This document shows positions 56,393 to 64,000 of a stretch of 64,000 bases of DNA, in pieces (position 1 is the first letter of the stretch; each line of letters starts with the position of its first letter). Position numbers and translations under genes: made by a program. Under the pieces are notes generated by a model. The model did no database searches. It saw nothing but the letters and a program-made list of their open reading frames with translations, and was not told the origin of the DNA. The stretch spans positions 248,001 to 312,000 of the forward strand of contig NZ_VOBN01000003.1 of NCBI RefSeq assembly GCF_008370045.1, written 5' to 3'. The stretch comes from Pseudomonas sp. ANT_J12 (GTDB lineage Bacteria; Pseudomonadota; Gammaproteobacteria; Pseudomonadales; Pseudomonadaceae).

Positions 56393-57282
56393 GGATCGGG
56401 GCCTAGCAGCAGGTTTTGTTCGCGCTCACACAACTCCACCACGTAATCCCACAACACCCGCAGCCTTACCGACTTGTGCAACTCCCGCCGGGTGCTGATC
56501 CAGTAGCTGCGCTGAATGCTCTCATCCGGCAACAGCGGCACCAGTTCCGGATCGGCACTCGCCATATAACAAGGCAGCACCGCAATCCCGAGCCCTGAGC
56601 GTGCGGCCTGTTGCTGGGCGATGACGCTGGTGCTGTGGAACACGACTTGGGGGTTGCGGCAGAAGCTGTTGAGGAACATCAGTTCCTGGCTGAACAGCAG
56701 GTCGTCGACGTAGCCGATCCAGGCGTGGCGGCCGAGGTCTTCGCGGCTGTTGAGCGGTGGCGCTTTGTCGAGGTAGGCCTGGCTGGCGTAGAGCGCCAGG
56801 CGATAGTCGGTGAGTTTGCGCGTGACCAGCATGTCGGCGGCCGGGCGTTCGAGATGGATGCTGATTTCGGCCTCGCGGTTGAGAATGCTGACGAAGCGCG
56901 GCACGGCGACCAGTTCCACTTCGAGGCCGGGGTAGCGTTCGAACAGGCCGTTCATGCGGCTGGCGAGGAACATGATGCCCAGGCCTTCGGTGACGCCGAC
57001 GCGGATTTTGCCGAGCGGCGCGGTGGATTGGGTGATTTCTTCCTGGGCCAGCAACGCGACGTTTTCCATGGCTTCGGCGTGCTTGAGCAGCGCTTCGCCG
57101 GCCGGGGTCAACTGGTAGCCCTGGGCGTGCTGGACGAACAGCGCGGTGCCGAGGCTCTTTTCAATCGCCTCGATGTGCCGGGCCACGGTGGCGTGGGTGG
57201 TGTTCAAGCGGCGGGCGGCGGTGAGCAAGCGGCCGCTGCGCTGTAATTCGAGAAAAAACCGCAGGTCGTTCCAATCGAACAT
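56386..57282 (-). CDS. LysR-family regulator
   Basis: A 298-residue protein. Winged HTH at residues 1-60 (DLRFFLELQRSGRLLTAARR, LNTTHATVARHIEAIEKSLG), then a substrate-binding domain (KIRVGVTEGLGIMFLASRMN). It is divergent from the GMC oxidoreductase gene, with a LysR-type inverted repeat between them, so it probably controls that gene and perhaps the transporter after it. The stop codon lies within a REP unit. Confidence 0.92.
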   Translation of the reverse strand: MFDWNDLRFFLELQRSGRLLTAARRLNTTHATVARHIEAIEKSLGTALFVQHAQGYQLTPAGEALLKHAEAMENVALLAQEEITQSTAPLGKIRVGVTEGLGIMFLASRMNGLFERYPGLEVELVAVPRFVSILNREAEISIHLERPAADMLVTRKLTDYRLALYASQAYLDKAPPLNSREDLGRHAWIGYVDDLLFSQELMFLNSFCRNPQVVFHSTSVIAQQQAARSGLGIAVLPCYMASADPELVPLLPDESIQRSYWISTRRELHKSVRLRVLWDYVVELCEREQNLLLGPDPL

Positions 57283-57342
57283 CAGGCTTCCTTAGGGCTA
57301 CGCTGTCTGAAAACGCACAGCGGCTGCGCAAAAACTAACATT

Positions 57343-57355
57343 CTTTATACGAAAG
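57343..57355. promoter_or_regulatory. Candidate LysR-regulator binding site
   Basis: CTTTATACGAAAG has CTTT and AAAG arms around a 5-base centre and is bracketed by the direct repeat CTAAC (57336-57340 and 57356-57360). It lies about 50 bases before the GMC gene start in the divergent region. Assignment is by position and symmetry only. Confidence 0.4.
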
Positions 57356-57403
57356 CTAACAACTAGGATGAAGTCCAACAACAAAAACAATACGAGGTAA
57401 GGG

Positions 57404-59050
57404 ATGCAGACCTCTCAGGATGAATTCGATTACATCGTGGTCGGCGCCGGGCCGGCCGGGTGTTTGCTGGCCAATCGATTGTCCGCCAACCCGCAACACC
57501 GGGTGCTGCTACTCGAAGCCGGCGGGCGCGATAACTATCCGTGGATTCATATTCCCGTGGGTTACCTGTTCTGCATCGGTAATCCACGCACTGACTGGTG
57601 CTTCAAAACAGAAGCACAACCGGGTCTGCAAGGCCGGACGCTGAGCTATCCACGGGGCAAAGTGCTCGGTGGCTGTTCCTCGATCAACGGCATGATCTAC
57701 ATGCGTGGCCAGGCCGGCGACTACGACGGTTGGGCGGCTGATGGCAATCCCGGTTGGGCGTGGAAAGACGTGCTGCCGCTGTTCAAGCAGAGCGAAAACC
57801 ATTTTGCCGGCGACTCGGAATTTCACGGCGCCGCCGGGCAATGGCGGGTCGAGCGTCAGCGGCTGTCATGGCCGATTCTGGATGCTTTCCGCCGCGCCGC
57901 CGAGCAAAGCGGCATCGCCAGCATCGATGACTTCAACCAGGGTGATAACGAAGGTTGCGGTTACTTTCAGGTCAACCAGAAGGCCGGGATTCGCTGGAAC
58001 GCGGCCAAGGCGTTTCTCAAACCGATTAGAAATCGCACCAATCTCACTGTGCTAACCGACGTTGAAGTCGATCGCGTGTTGCTGGAAAACGGTCGCGCCT
58101 CTGCCGTCCTCACTCGCTACCAAGGCCAGGCCAAAACCTTCAAGGCGCGCAAGGAAATCGTCCTGTGCGCCGGCTCCGTCGGTTCGCCGAGCATTCTGCA
58201 ACGCTCCGGGATCGGCCCGCGTCCATTGCTGCAACGCTTGGGGATCGGCGTGGTGCATGAACTGCCGGGGGTGGGCGGCAATTTGCAGGATCACCTGCAA
58301 TTGCGGCTGATCTACAAACTGGAAAACGCCCGCACCCTCAATCAAATCGCCGGCAGTGTGTGGGGCAAGATGGGGATGGGCCTGCGTTATCTGTATGACC
58401 GCAGCGGGCCGTTGTCCATGGCGCCGAGTCAGTTGGGTGCGTTTGCCCGCTCGGGGCCGGAGCAGGCTTCGGCGAATCTTGAATACCATGTTCAACCATT
58501 GTCGCTGGAGCGATTTGGTGAGCCGTTGCATGCGTTTCCTGCGTTCACGGCGTCGGTGTGTGATCTGCGACCGCAAAGCCGTGGGCGGATCGAGATTCGC
58601 AGTGCTGATCCGCAGGAGGCGCCGCTGATTCAGCCTAACTATTTGAGTCATCCCGAGGATTTGCGGGTGGCGGCGGATGCGATTCGACTGACCCGGCGCA
58701 TCGTGGCGGCACCGGCGCTGGCGGCGTTCAAACCGGTCGAGTATTTGCCGGGCGATAGCTTGCAGAGTGAAGAAGAATTGCACGAAGCGGCGGCGCGGAT
58801 CGGTACGACGATTTTCCATCCGGTGGGCACTTGCCGAATGGGTAACGATGCGGAGGCGGTGGTGGATGCGCAACTGAATGTTCATGGCATCCCTGGTTTG
58901 CGCATTGCCGATGCCTCGATCATGCCGCGTATTACCTCAGGCAATACCTGTTCGCCTACGCTGATGATTGCCGAGAAGGCGGCGCAGTTGATCCTCAACC
59001 CTGACACCAGGAGCTTCGCCCCGGAGAAGGAACTGTTAAGTAACGCCTGA
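57404..59050 (+). CDS. GMC-family FAD oxidoreductase (choline dehydrogenase-like)
   Basis: A 548-residue flavoenzyme. FAD motif VVGAGPAGCLLANRLSANP, then GKVLGGCSSINGMIYMRGQA, VGSPSILQRSGIGP and the C-terminal IFHPVGTCRMGNDAEAVVDA with the catalytic His and NTCSPTLMIAEKAAQLI with Asn as partner residue. It oxidises an alcohol to an aldehyde; choline is one of several options. The start follows CGAGGTAAGGG. Control by the divergent LysR regulator is likely, and the MFS transporter gene after it may import the substrate. Confidence 0.9.
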   Translation: MQTSQDEFDYIVVGAGPAGCLLANRLSANPQHRVLLLEAGGRDNYPWIHIPVGYLFCIGNPRTDWCFKTEAQPGLQGRTLSYPRGKVLGGCSSINGMIYMRGQAGDYDGWAADGNPGWAWKDVLPLFKQSENHFAGDSEFHGAAGQWRVERQRLSWPILDAFRRAAEQSGIASIDDFNQGDNEGCGYFQVNQKAGIRWNAAKAFLKPIRNRTNLTVLTDVEVDRVLLENGRASAVLTRYQGQAKTFKARKEIVLCAGSVGSPSILQRSGIGPRPLLQRLGIGVVHELPGVGGNLQDHLQLRLIYKLENARTLNQIAGSVWGKMGMGLRYLYDRSGPLSMAPSQLGAFARSGPEQASANLEYHVQPLSLERFGEPLHAFPAFTASVCDLRPQSRGRIEIRSADPQEAPLIQPNYLSHPEDLRVAADAIRLTRRIVAAPALAAFKPVEYLPGDSLQSEEELHEAAARIGTTIFHPVGTCRMGNDAEAVVDAQLNVHGIPGLRIADASIMPRITSGNTCSPTLMIAEKAAQLILNPDTRSFAPEKELLSNA

Positions 59051-59060
59051 ATCACACACC

Positions 59061-59190
59061 TGTAGGAGCATGGCTTGCCCGCGATGGCGATTTCATGGAC
59101 GCCTTCGCGAGCAAGCTTCGCGCCTACAAAGAGCAGGGTTCGATGGTGATTTTGAGGACGCCTTCGCGGGCAAGCCTTGCTCCTACAAGG
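59061..59190. repeat. Three REP units between GMC and MFS genes
   Basis: TGTAGGAGCATGGCTTGCCC, then GCGAGCAAGCTTCGCGCCTA and CGCGGGCAAGCCTTGCTCCT. The unit CTTCGCG..GCAAGC..CCTACAA occurs twice in the same orientation. It fills most of the 261-base gap and may lower readthrough into the transporter gene. Confidence 0.85.
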
Positions 59191-59311
59191 AATGGGTACA
59201 CACGAAGATTTGCGGTACGTACACCCCGCTTTATGGATAAACGCGGCGCCCGCCCACAAGGCCGGCGCCGACAGTGGAACAACAAAAACAATCACTGTGA
59301 GGGATACCGAT

Positions 59312-60934
59312 ATGTCAGAACACGTTCAGCCTCTGGAAGCCATGCGCAGCGCGGGCGTCAGCAGCGGCACCAAGAAAGTCATCTTCGCTTCGTCACTCGG
59401 CACGGTGTTCGAGTGGTATGACTTTTTCCTCTACGGCGCCCTCGCGGCGGTGATCAGCAAGCAGTTCTTTGCCGGGGTCAACGACACCACCGCGTTTATC
59501 TTCGCGCTGATGGCGTTCGCCGCGGGCTTCATCGTGCGGCCGTTCGGGGCGCTGGTGTTCGGTCGGTTGGGGGACATGATCGGGCGTAAATACACCTTCC
59601 TCGCCACCATCGTCCTCATGGGTCTGGCAACGTTCTGCGTCGGGCTGCTGCCGACCTACGCCAGCATCGGCATTGCCGCGCCGATCATCCTTGTGGTGTT
59701 GCGCATGCTCCAGGGCCTGGCCCTCGGCGGCGAGTACGGCGGTGCCGCGACCTACGTGGCGGAACATGCGCCGATGGGCAAACGTGGCTTCCACACCAGC
59801 TGGATTCAGTCCACCGCCACCCTCGGCCTGCTGCTGTCGTTGCTGGTGGTGCTCGGTTGCCGCTACTTCACCGGCGATCAGTTTGAAGTCTGGGGCTGGC
59901 GCATTCCGTTCCTGTTTTCCATCGTGCTGCTGGGCATCTCCACCTGGATTCGCATGAGCCTGCACGAGTCACCGGCCTTCGTGAAAATGAAAGAAGAAGG
60001 CAAGCTCTGCAAACAGCCGCTGCGGGATTCCTTCGGCAAATGGGAAAACCTCAAAGTCGTGTTGATCGCCCTGTTCAGCATCAACGCCGGGCAAGCGGTG
60101 ACCTTCTACGCCGCGCAGTTCTACGTGCTGTTCTTCCTCACCCAGTTCCTGAAAATGGACCCGGCGCTGGCCAACAGTCTGCTGATTGTCAGCGTGATTA
60201 TCGGCGCACCTTTCTTTATCTTTTTCGGCTGGCTGTCGGACAAGGTCGGGCGCAAACCGGTGCTGATGATCGGCCTGTTGCTGGCGACCGCGCTGTACTT
60301 TCCGATCTTCAAATCCATCGCCCACTACGCCAACCCGGCGGTCGACCAGGCTCGCCAACAGGCACCGATTACCGTGCTGGCCGACCCGGCTACTTGCACC
60401 TTCCAGTTCGACCCGGTGGGCAAGGCGAAATTTGACAGCCCGTGCGACAAGGTCAAGACCTTCCTGGTCAAACAAGGCCTGCCTTACTCCAGCATCGCCG
60501 CCCCGGCCGGCAGCGACGTGCAAGTCAGCGTCGGTGACGTGAAAATCGATGGCTACGATGAAGCCGCCCTGCGTGGCGCGGTGACCCTGGCGGGCTATCC
60601 GTCGCAAGCCGACACCCAGCAGGTCAACAAAACCATGATCGTGGCGCTGATGGTCGCGCTGATCATCATCTCCGCCATGTGCTACGGCCCGCTGGCCGCG
60701 CTGATGGTCGAACTGTTCCCGACACGCATCCGCTACACCTCGATGTCCCTGCCCTACCACATCGGCAATGGCTGGTTTGGCGGATTCCTGCCGACGGTGT
60801 CGTTTGCGTTGGTGGTGTACACCGGGGACATCTTCTACGGGCTGTGGTACCCGGTGGTGATTACCGGAGTGAGTTTGATTGTGGGGCTGATTTGTTTGCG
60901 GGAGACGAAGAACGTGGATCTGGATACCAATTGA
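59312..60934 (+). CDS. MFS transporter, metabolite:H+ symporter family
   Basis: A 540-residue membrane protein with 12 expected segments. It begins SLGTVFEWYDFFLYGALAAV, with the MFS motif GRLGDMIGRKYTF, then LQGLALGGEYGGAATYVAE and WLSDKVGRKPVLMIGLLLA. A hydrophilic insert of about 95 residues (near 345-440, PITVLADPATCTFQFDPVGK) lies between segments 8 and 9 and is larger than in ShiA/PcaK. The start at 59312 follows GAGGG. The substrate is not clear; it may feed the GMC enzyme. Confidence 0.9.
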   Translation: MSEHVQPLEAMRSAGVSSGTKKVIFASSLGTVFEWYDFFLYGALAAVISKQFFAGVNDTTAFIFALMAFAAGFIVRPFGALVFGRLGDMIGRKYTFLATIVLMGLATFCVGLLPTYASIGIAAPIILVVLRMLQGLALGGEYGGAATYVAEHAPMGKRGFHTSWIQSTATLGLLLSLLVVLGCRYFTGDQFEVWGWRIPFLFSIVLLGISTWIRMSLHESPAFVKMKEEGKLCKQPLRDSFGKWENLKVVLIALFSINAGQAVTFYAAQFYVLFFLTQFLKMDPALANSLLIVSVIIGAPFFIFFGWLSDKVGRKPVLMIGLLLATALYFPIFKSIAHYANPAVDQARQQAPITVLADPATCTFQFDPVGKAKFDSPCDKVKTFLVKQGLPYSSIAAPAGSDVQVSVGDVKIDGYDEAALRGAVTLAGYPSQADTQQVNKTMIVALMVALIIISAMCYGPLAALMVELFPTRIRYTSMSLPYHIGNGWFGGFLPTVSFALVVYTGDIFYGLWYPVVITGVSLIVGLICLRETKNVDLDTN

Positions 60935-60990
60935 TACCGAGAAATGCGCGGGCTCTGTAGCAACTGCCGAGCCCGCAAGCGTTCGGCTTA

Positions 60991-61021
60991 TAGCAGCTGC
61001 CGAGGTACGAGGCAGCTGCTA
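60991..61021. terminator. Perfect 11-bp hairpin after the MFS gene
   Basis: TAGCAGCTGCC, loop GAGGTACGA, GGCAGCTGCTA. It is a known type of Pseudomonas intergenic palindrome. It lies 57 bases after the MFS stop codon and probably marks the 3' end of that transcript; there is no strong T-run. Confidence 0.6.
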
Positions 61022-61088
61022 CAAGTCACTCGCCACAGGTTAAGCTCAATGAACATTTCAGCCCCGCCATTCCAAAAAACGAGGCCCC

Positions 61089-62234
61089 ATGATCATTTCA
61101 TCCGCATCCGACTACCGCGAGGCAGCACGCCGTAAACTTCCCCGATTCCTGTTCGATTACATCGATGGCGGTGCTTACGCCGAGCATACGTTGCGGGCCA
61201 ACAGTGCCGACCTGACGGGCATCAGCCTGCGTCAGCGCATTCTGAAGAACGTCGAAACCCTGAGCCTGGAAACCACCCTCTTCAACCAACCCCTGGCCAT
61301 GCCGATCATCCTCGCGCCGGTGGGCCTGACGGGCATGTTTGCCCGGCGTGGTGAGGTGCAGGCGGTGCGTGCGGCGGAGAACAAAGGTATTCCGCTGTGC
61401 CTGTCCACGGTGTCGGTGTGTTCGATTGAGGAAGTCTCGGCGCAGAGTCAACAGCCCATCTGGTTCCAGCTGTATGTGTTGAAAGACCGCGGTTTCATGA
61501 AAAATGCCCTGGAGCGGGCGAAGGCGGCCGGGGTGAAGAACCTGGTGTTTACCGTGGATATGCCCACGCCCGGCGCGCGATATCGGGATGCGCACTCGGG
61601 GATGTCCGGTCCATTTGCTTCGTCGCGGCGCATGCTTCAAGCGATGACCCGACCCGATTGGGCGTTCAATGTTGGCCTGATGGGGCGGCCGCATGACCTG
61701 GGCAATATTTCGGCCTATCTGGGCCAAGCCGTCACGCTCGAAGACTACATGGGCTGGCTGGCGAAGAATTTCGACCCGTCGATCAGTTGGGCCGATCTGC
61801 AATGGATTCGTGATTTCTGGGAAGGCCCGATGATCATCAAGGGCATTCTCGATCCGCAGGATGCCAAGGACGCGGTGAGCTTTGGTGCGGACGGCATCGT
61901 GGTGTCGAACCACGGTGGGCGGCAGCTGGATGGCGTGCTGTCGACCACCAAGGCCTTGCCGGCGATCATGCAAGCCGTCGGCGACGATTTGACCGTGCTG
62001 GTCGACTCGGGGATTCGCTCGGGGCTGGATGTGGTGCGGATGTTGGCGCTGGGGGCCAAAGGCGTGTTGCTCGGGCGTTCCATGGCTTATGCGCTGGCGG
62101 CGGATGGGCAGCGCGGGGTGGAAAACATGCTGGATATTTTTGCCAAGGAAATGCGCGTGGCCATGACGTTGACCGGGGTGACGTCGATTGGGCAGATTGA
62201 TGAATCGACGCTGGTGAGCGCTGTCCGGCAGTGA
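61089..62234 (+). CDS. lldD: L-lactate dehydrogenase (FMN, quinone-linked)
   Basis: A 381-residue flavin enzyme of the LldD/glycolate oxidase family. [20 protein letters not shown] near the N-terminus, substrate-site HGGRQLDG with catalytic His ([20 protein letters not shown]) and phosphate-binding [20 protein letters not shown]. It oxidises L-lactate to pyruvate and feeds electrons to the quinone pool. GAGG precedes the ATG. No lactate permease gene is adjacent, and a related 2-hydroxyacid is a possible substrate. Confidence 0.9.
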   Translation: MIISSASDYREAARRKLPRFLFDYIDGGAYAEHTLRANSADLTGISLRQRILKNVETLSLETTLFNQPLAMPIILAPVGLTGMFARRGEVQAVRAAENKGIPLCLSTVSVCSIEEVSAQSQQPIWFQLYVLKDRGFMKNALERAKAAGVKNLVFTVDMPTPGARYRDAHSGMSGPFASSRRMLQAMTRPDWAFNVGLMGRPHDLGNISAYLGQAVTLEDYMGWLAKNFDPSISWADLQWIRDFWEGPMIIKGILDPQDAKDAVSFGADGIVVSNHGGRQLDGVLSTTKALPAIMQAVGDDLTVLVDSGIRSGLDVVRMLALGAKGVLLGRSMAYALAADGQRGVENMLDIFAKEMRVAMTLTGVTSIGQIDESTLVSAVRQ

Positions 62235-62235
62235 A

Positions 62236-62350
62236 GATCGTTCCCACGCTCCGCGTGGGAATGCAGCCCGGGACGCTCTGCGTCCCTTCCCGGAGCTGGA
62301 ACGCGGAGCGCGTCCCTTGAGGCATTCCCACGCGGAACGTGGGAACGATC
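62236..62350. repeat. GATCGTTCCCACGC REP pair
   Basis: GATCGTTCCCACGCTCCGCG at the left, GACGCTCTGCGTC inside, and CCCACGCGGAACGTGGGAAC then GATC at the right. It lies between the convergent lldD and AraC-family genes, and its family has copies at 8836, 34722 and 34961. Confidence 0.87.
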
Positions 62351-62365
62351 AACGACCTCTGCCGC

Positions 62366-63130
62366 TCATTGCGCGGTGGCCTGTCGGTACTGACGCGGAG
62401 TGAAACCGGTCAGCGCCTTGAACTGGCGGGTGAACGCGCTGTGGTCGGTATAGCCGCACTGCAGGGCGACTTCGGTGATGGGGATGTCGGTGTGCAACAG
62501 ACGATGCGCATGTTCCAGGCGCACCTTTTGGATCATCTGCCGAGGCGTCAGGTGGAACACCCGCTTGCAGTACCGTTCCAGTTGCGCCACGGAAATACCG
62601 GCGATGCGCGTCAGTTCGCCCAAGGTGACCCGGCGATTGAAATGCGCGCGAATGTGTTCATCGACCGCCGCCAGACGCTGGTAAGCCGGATGCGTGTCGC
62701 TGGCCGATTGCAGATCAACCGAGATTCCGGCCAGGCCGATGATTTCACCGTTGCGGTTGTACAACGGGCGTTTGTGCGTCAGGCACCAACCGGGCTCCCG
62801 GCTGCCGTACAAGTGCAATTCCAGTTGATCTTCCAGCACCAAACCCTGTTCCAGGACCCGTCGATCCTGCTCGGTGTAGCCCGGCCCCAACTGCGCTGGA
62901 AACACCTCGGCGCTGGTTTTGCCCAGCAGCGGTTTCATGCCACAGCGCTGGACCAGGGCGAGGTTGGCCATGACGTAGCGCGCCTGGACGTCCTTGATAA
63001 AGATCGCCGCATTCGGGATCACATCCAGCATCGGCAACAGCGGTGCCACGCCGGCCAATAATGCTTCGATGGTTTCCGGACGATCCGCGTCGTTCTCCCC
63101 GCACAACATCGCCAACGCGCTCTGCGCCAT
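62366..63130 (-). CDS. PAS-AraC family regulator
   Basis: A 254-residue protein. The N-terminal PAS-like domain (NAAIFIKDVQARYVMANLAL, GKTSAEVFPAQLGPGYTEQD and HLYGSREPGWCLTHKRPLYN) is followed by a C-terminal AraC double HTH (FNRRVTLGELTRIAGISVAQ, TEVALQCGYTDHSAFTRQFK, ending GFTPRQYRQ). The start at 63130 gives a complete PAS domain; the frame to 63400 overlaps the divergent permease. It probably controls the permease gene facing it. Confidence 0.88.
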   Translation of the reverse strand: MAQSALAMLCGENDADRPETIEALLAGVAPLLPMLDVIPNAAIFIKDVQARYVMANLALVQRCGMKPLLGKTSAEVFPAQLGPGYTEQDRRVLEQGLVLEDQLELHLYGSREPGWCLTHKRPLYNRNGEIIGLAGISVDLQSASDTHPAYQRLAAVDEHIRAHFNRRVTLGELTRIAGISVAQLERYCKRVFHLTPRQMIQKVRLEHAHRLLHTDIPITEVALQCGYTDHSAFTRQFKALTGFTPRQYRQATAQ

Positions 63131-63329
63131 CACTCTCACCCTCTCACTCTTGAGGCATTTTCCGCTCACCTTGCCCCGTCCCGCGTGCGCTGTCGAGCAC
63201 CGCTGCATTGTGCTGATTTCGTCATCCATACCCACGCAAAACATCAATCGCCCGTGCGCCGTCGCGTTCACTCTATGGCCATTGCATGCACCCCTGCCTA
63301 TCCAATAACTCACAAAAAGGCGCGACGCT

Positions 63330-64000
63330 ATGTCAGGCAAAGGCAAGTTCAAAAGGCAACTTTCGTTGATGGACCTTACGTTCATCGGGCTGGGCGCCAT
63401 CTTCGGCTCCGGCTGGTTATTCGCCGCCAGTCACGTGTCGGCAATCGCAGGTCCAGCGGGGATTTTTTCCTGGTTGCTAGGCGGTTTTGCCGTGTTGCTA
63501 CTGGGCATTGTTTACTGTGAATTGGGCGCGGCGCTGCCCCGGGCCGGTGGTGTGGTTCGCTACCCGGTGTACTCCCACGGCCCGCTGCTCGGTTACTTGA
63601 TGGGCTTTATCACCTTGATCGCTTTCACCAGCCTGGTGGCGATCGAAGTGGTGGCCTCCCGGCAATATGCGGCGGCGTGGTTTCCCGAGTTGACCAAGGC
63701 CGGTTCCAGCGATCCGACGATGATTGGCTGGCTGATGCAATTCGCCCTGCTCTGCCTGTTCTTCGTGCTCAACTACCGCAGCGTGAAGACGTTTGCCATG
63801 GCGAATAACCTGGTCAGCGTATTCAAGTTCATCGTGCCGCTGCTGGTCATCGGCGTGCTGTTCACCTTCTTCAAACCGGCCAACTTCCAGGCTCAGGGCT
63901 TTGCCCCATTCGGTCTATCCGGGGTTGAGATGGCGGTGTCCGCGGGCGGTGTGATCTTCGCTTACCTGGGGTTGACGCCGATCATTTCGGTGGCCAGCGA
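63330..64000 (+). CDS. APC-family amino acid permease, 3' end outside window
   Basis: The first 223 residues of a membrane permease: MSGKGKFKRQLSLMDLTFIG, LGAIFGSGWLFAASHVSAIA (the APC helix 1 break GSGW) and ELGAALPRAGGVVRYPVYSH. The frame stays open to the window edge. The ATG follows AAAAAGGCGCGACGCT. The family includes aspartate and amino acid/proton symporters; the substrate is not clear. The divergent PAS-AraC regulator is a likely control partner. Confidence 0.9.
   Translation, partial: MSGKGKFKRQLSLMDLTFIGLGAIFGSGWLFAASHVSAIAGPAGIFSWLLGGFAVLLLGIVYCELGAALPRAGGVVRYPVYSHGPLLGYLMGFITLIAFTSLVAIEVVASRQYAAAWFPELTKAGSSDPTMIGWLMQFALLCLFFVLNYRSVKTFAMANNLVSVFKFIVPLLVIGVLFTFFKPANFQAQGFAPFGLSGVEMAVSAGGVIFAYLGLTPIISVAS

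Overview
The window looks like chromosomal DNA of a fluorescent Pseudomonas (P. fluorescens group). This is inferred from the high GC content, the dense operons, and several families of Pseudomonas-type REP palindromes (GTAGGAGC..GCTTGCCCGCG, TGTGGCGAGGGGGCTTGCCCCCG and GATCGTTCCCACGC types). It also rests on the gene content: an Mrp antiporter, a myo-inositol cluster, an SfnB-type oxidoreductase operon and a QseB/PmrA-like two-component system. There are no rRNA genes, convincing tRNA genes, CRISPR arrays, insertion sequences or phage genes.

Layout. 1-1540: the 3' part of a response regulator gene and two small exported proteins that share a C-terminal motif. 1565-11995 (minus): a ten-gene operon with an SfnB/DszC-like oxidoreductase, an orphan acyl-CoA dehydrogenase C-terminal domain, a DszA/NtaA-like flavin monooxygenase, an acyl-CoA-synthetase-like protein without an ATP loop, a five-gene Liv-type ABC importer and an FAD/NAD(P)-binding protein. 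It is preceded by a good sigma-54 promoter match and a divergent XRE-cupin regulator/EamA exporter pair, and probably imports and oxidises an organosulfur or similar compound. 14456-20537: the Mrp (Mnh/Sha) cation/proton antiporter operon. 20656-29533: mixed genes (DUF3995, DUF2946, a TonB receptor, a betaine-type binding protein, several small unknowns, a chemoreceptor, a DksA-like protein).

29861-45422: the myo-inositol locus. A divergent RpiR regulator (iolR) faces iolC-iolE-iolB-iolA-iolI-iolD-iolG, then a second Gfo/Idh/MocA oxidoreductase and an inositol-type ABC importer. Two lesions are visible: iolI carries a one-base shift in a seven-G run, and only the ribosome binding site and first ~18 codons of a sugar phosphate isomerase gene remain between two REP hairpins. 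45506-48004: a glutathione transferase, an AlkC-type repair protein and cytochrome b561.

48192-54534: the best candidate for an undescribed system. Seven tightly overlapping genes encode a thermostable-hemolysin-family (GNAT-like) protein, an acyl-adenylating enzyme, a haem-oxygenase-like di-iron oxidase, a short-chain dehydrogenase, a TPR protein and a QseB/QseC-like two-component system. Two tandem 6-5-6 direct repeats of PmrA/QseB type lie just upstream of the first gene. Together these suggest a small acyl-derived metabolite made under control of its own two-component system. A six-unit 62-bp REP array follows and supplies the stop codon of the kinase gene.

55013-64000: two tandem lipoprotein paralogues, a DUF4287 protein, a LysR/GMC-oxidoreductase/MFS cluster, L-lactate dehydrogenase, a PAS-AraC regulator and the start of an APC permease cut by the window edge. 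Functions are assigned from motifs read by eye; no database search was run.
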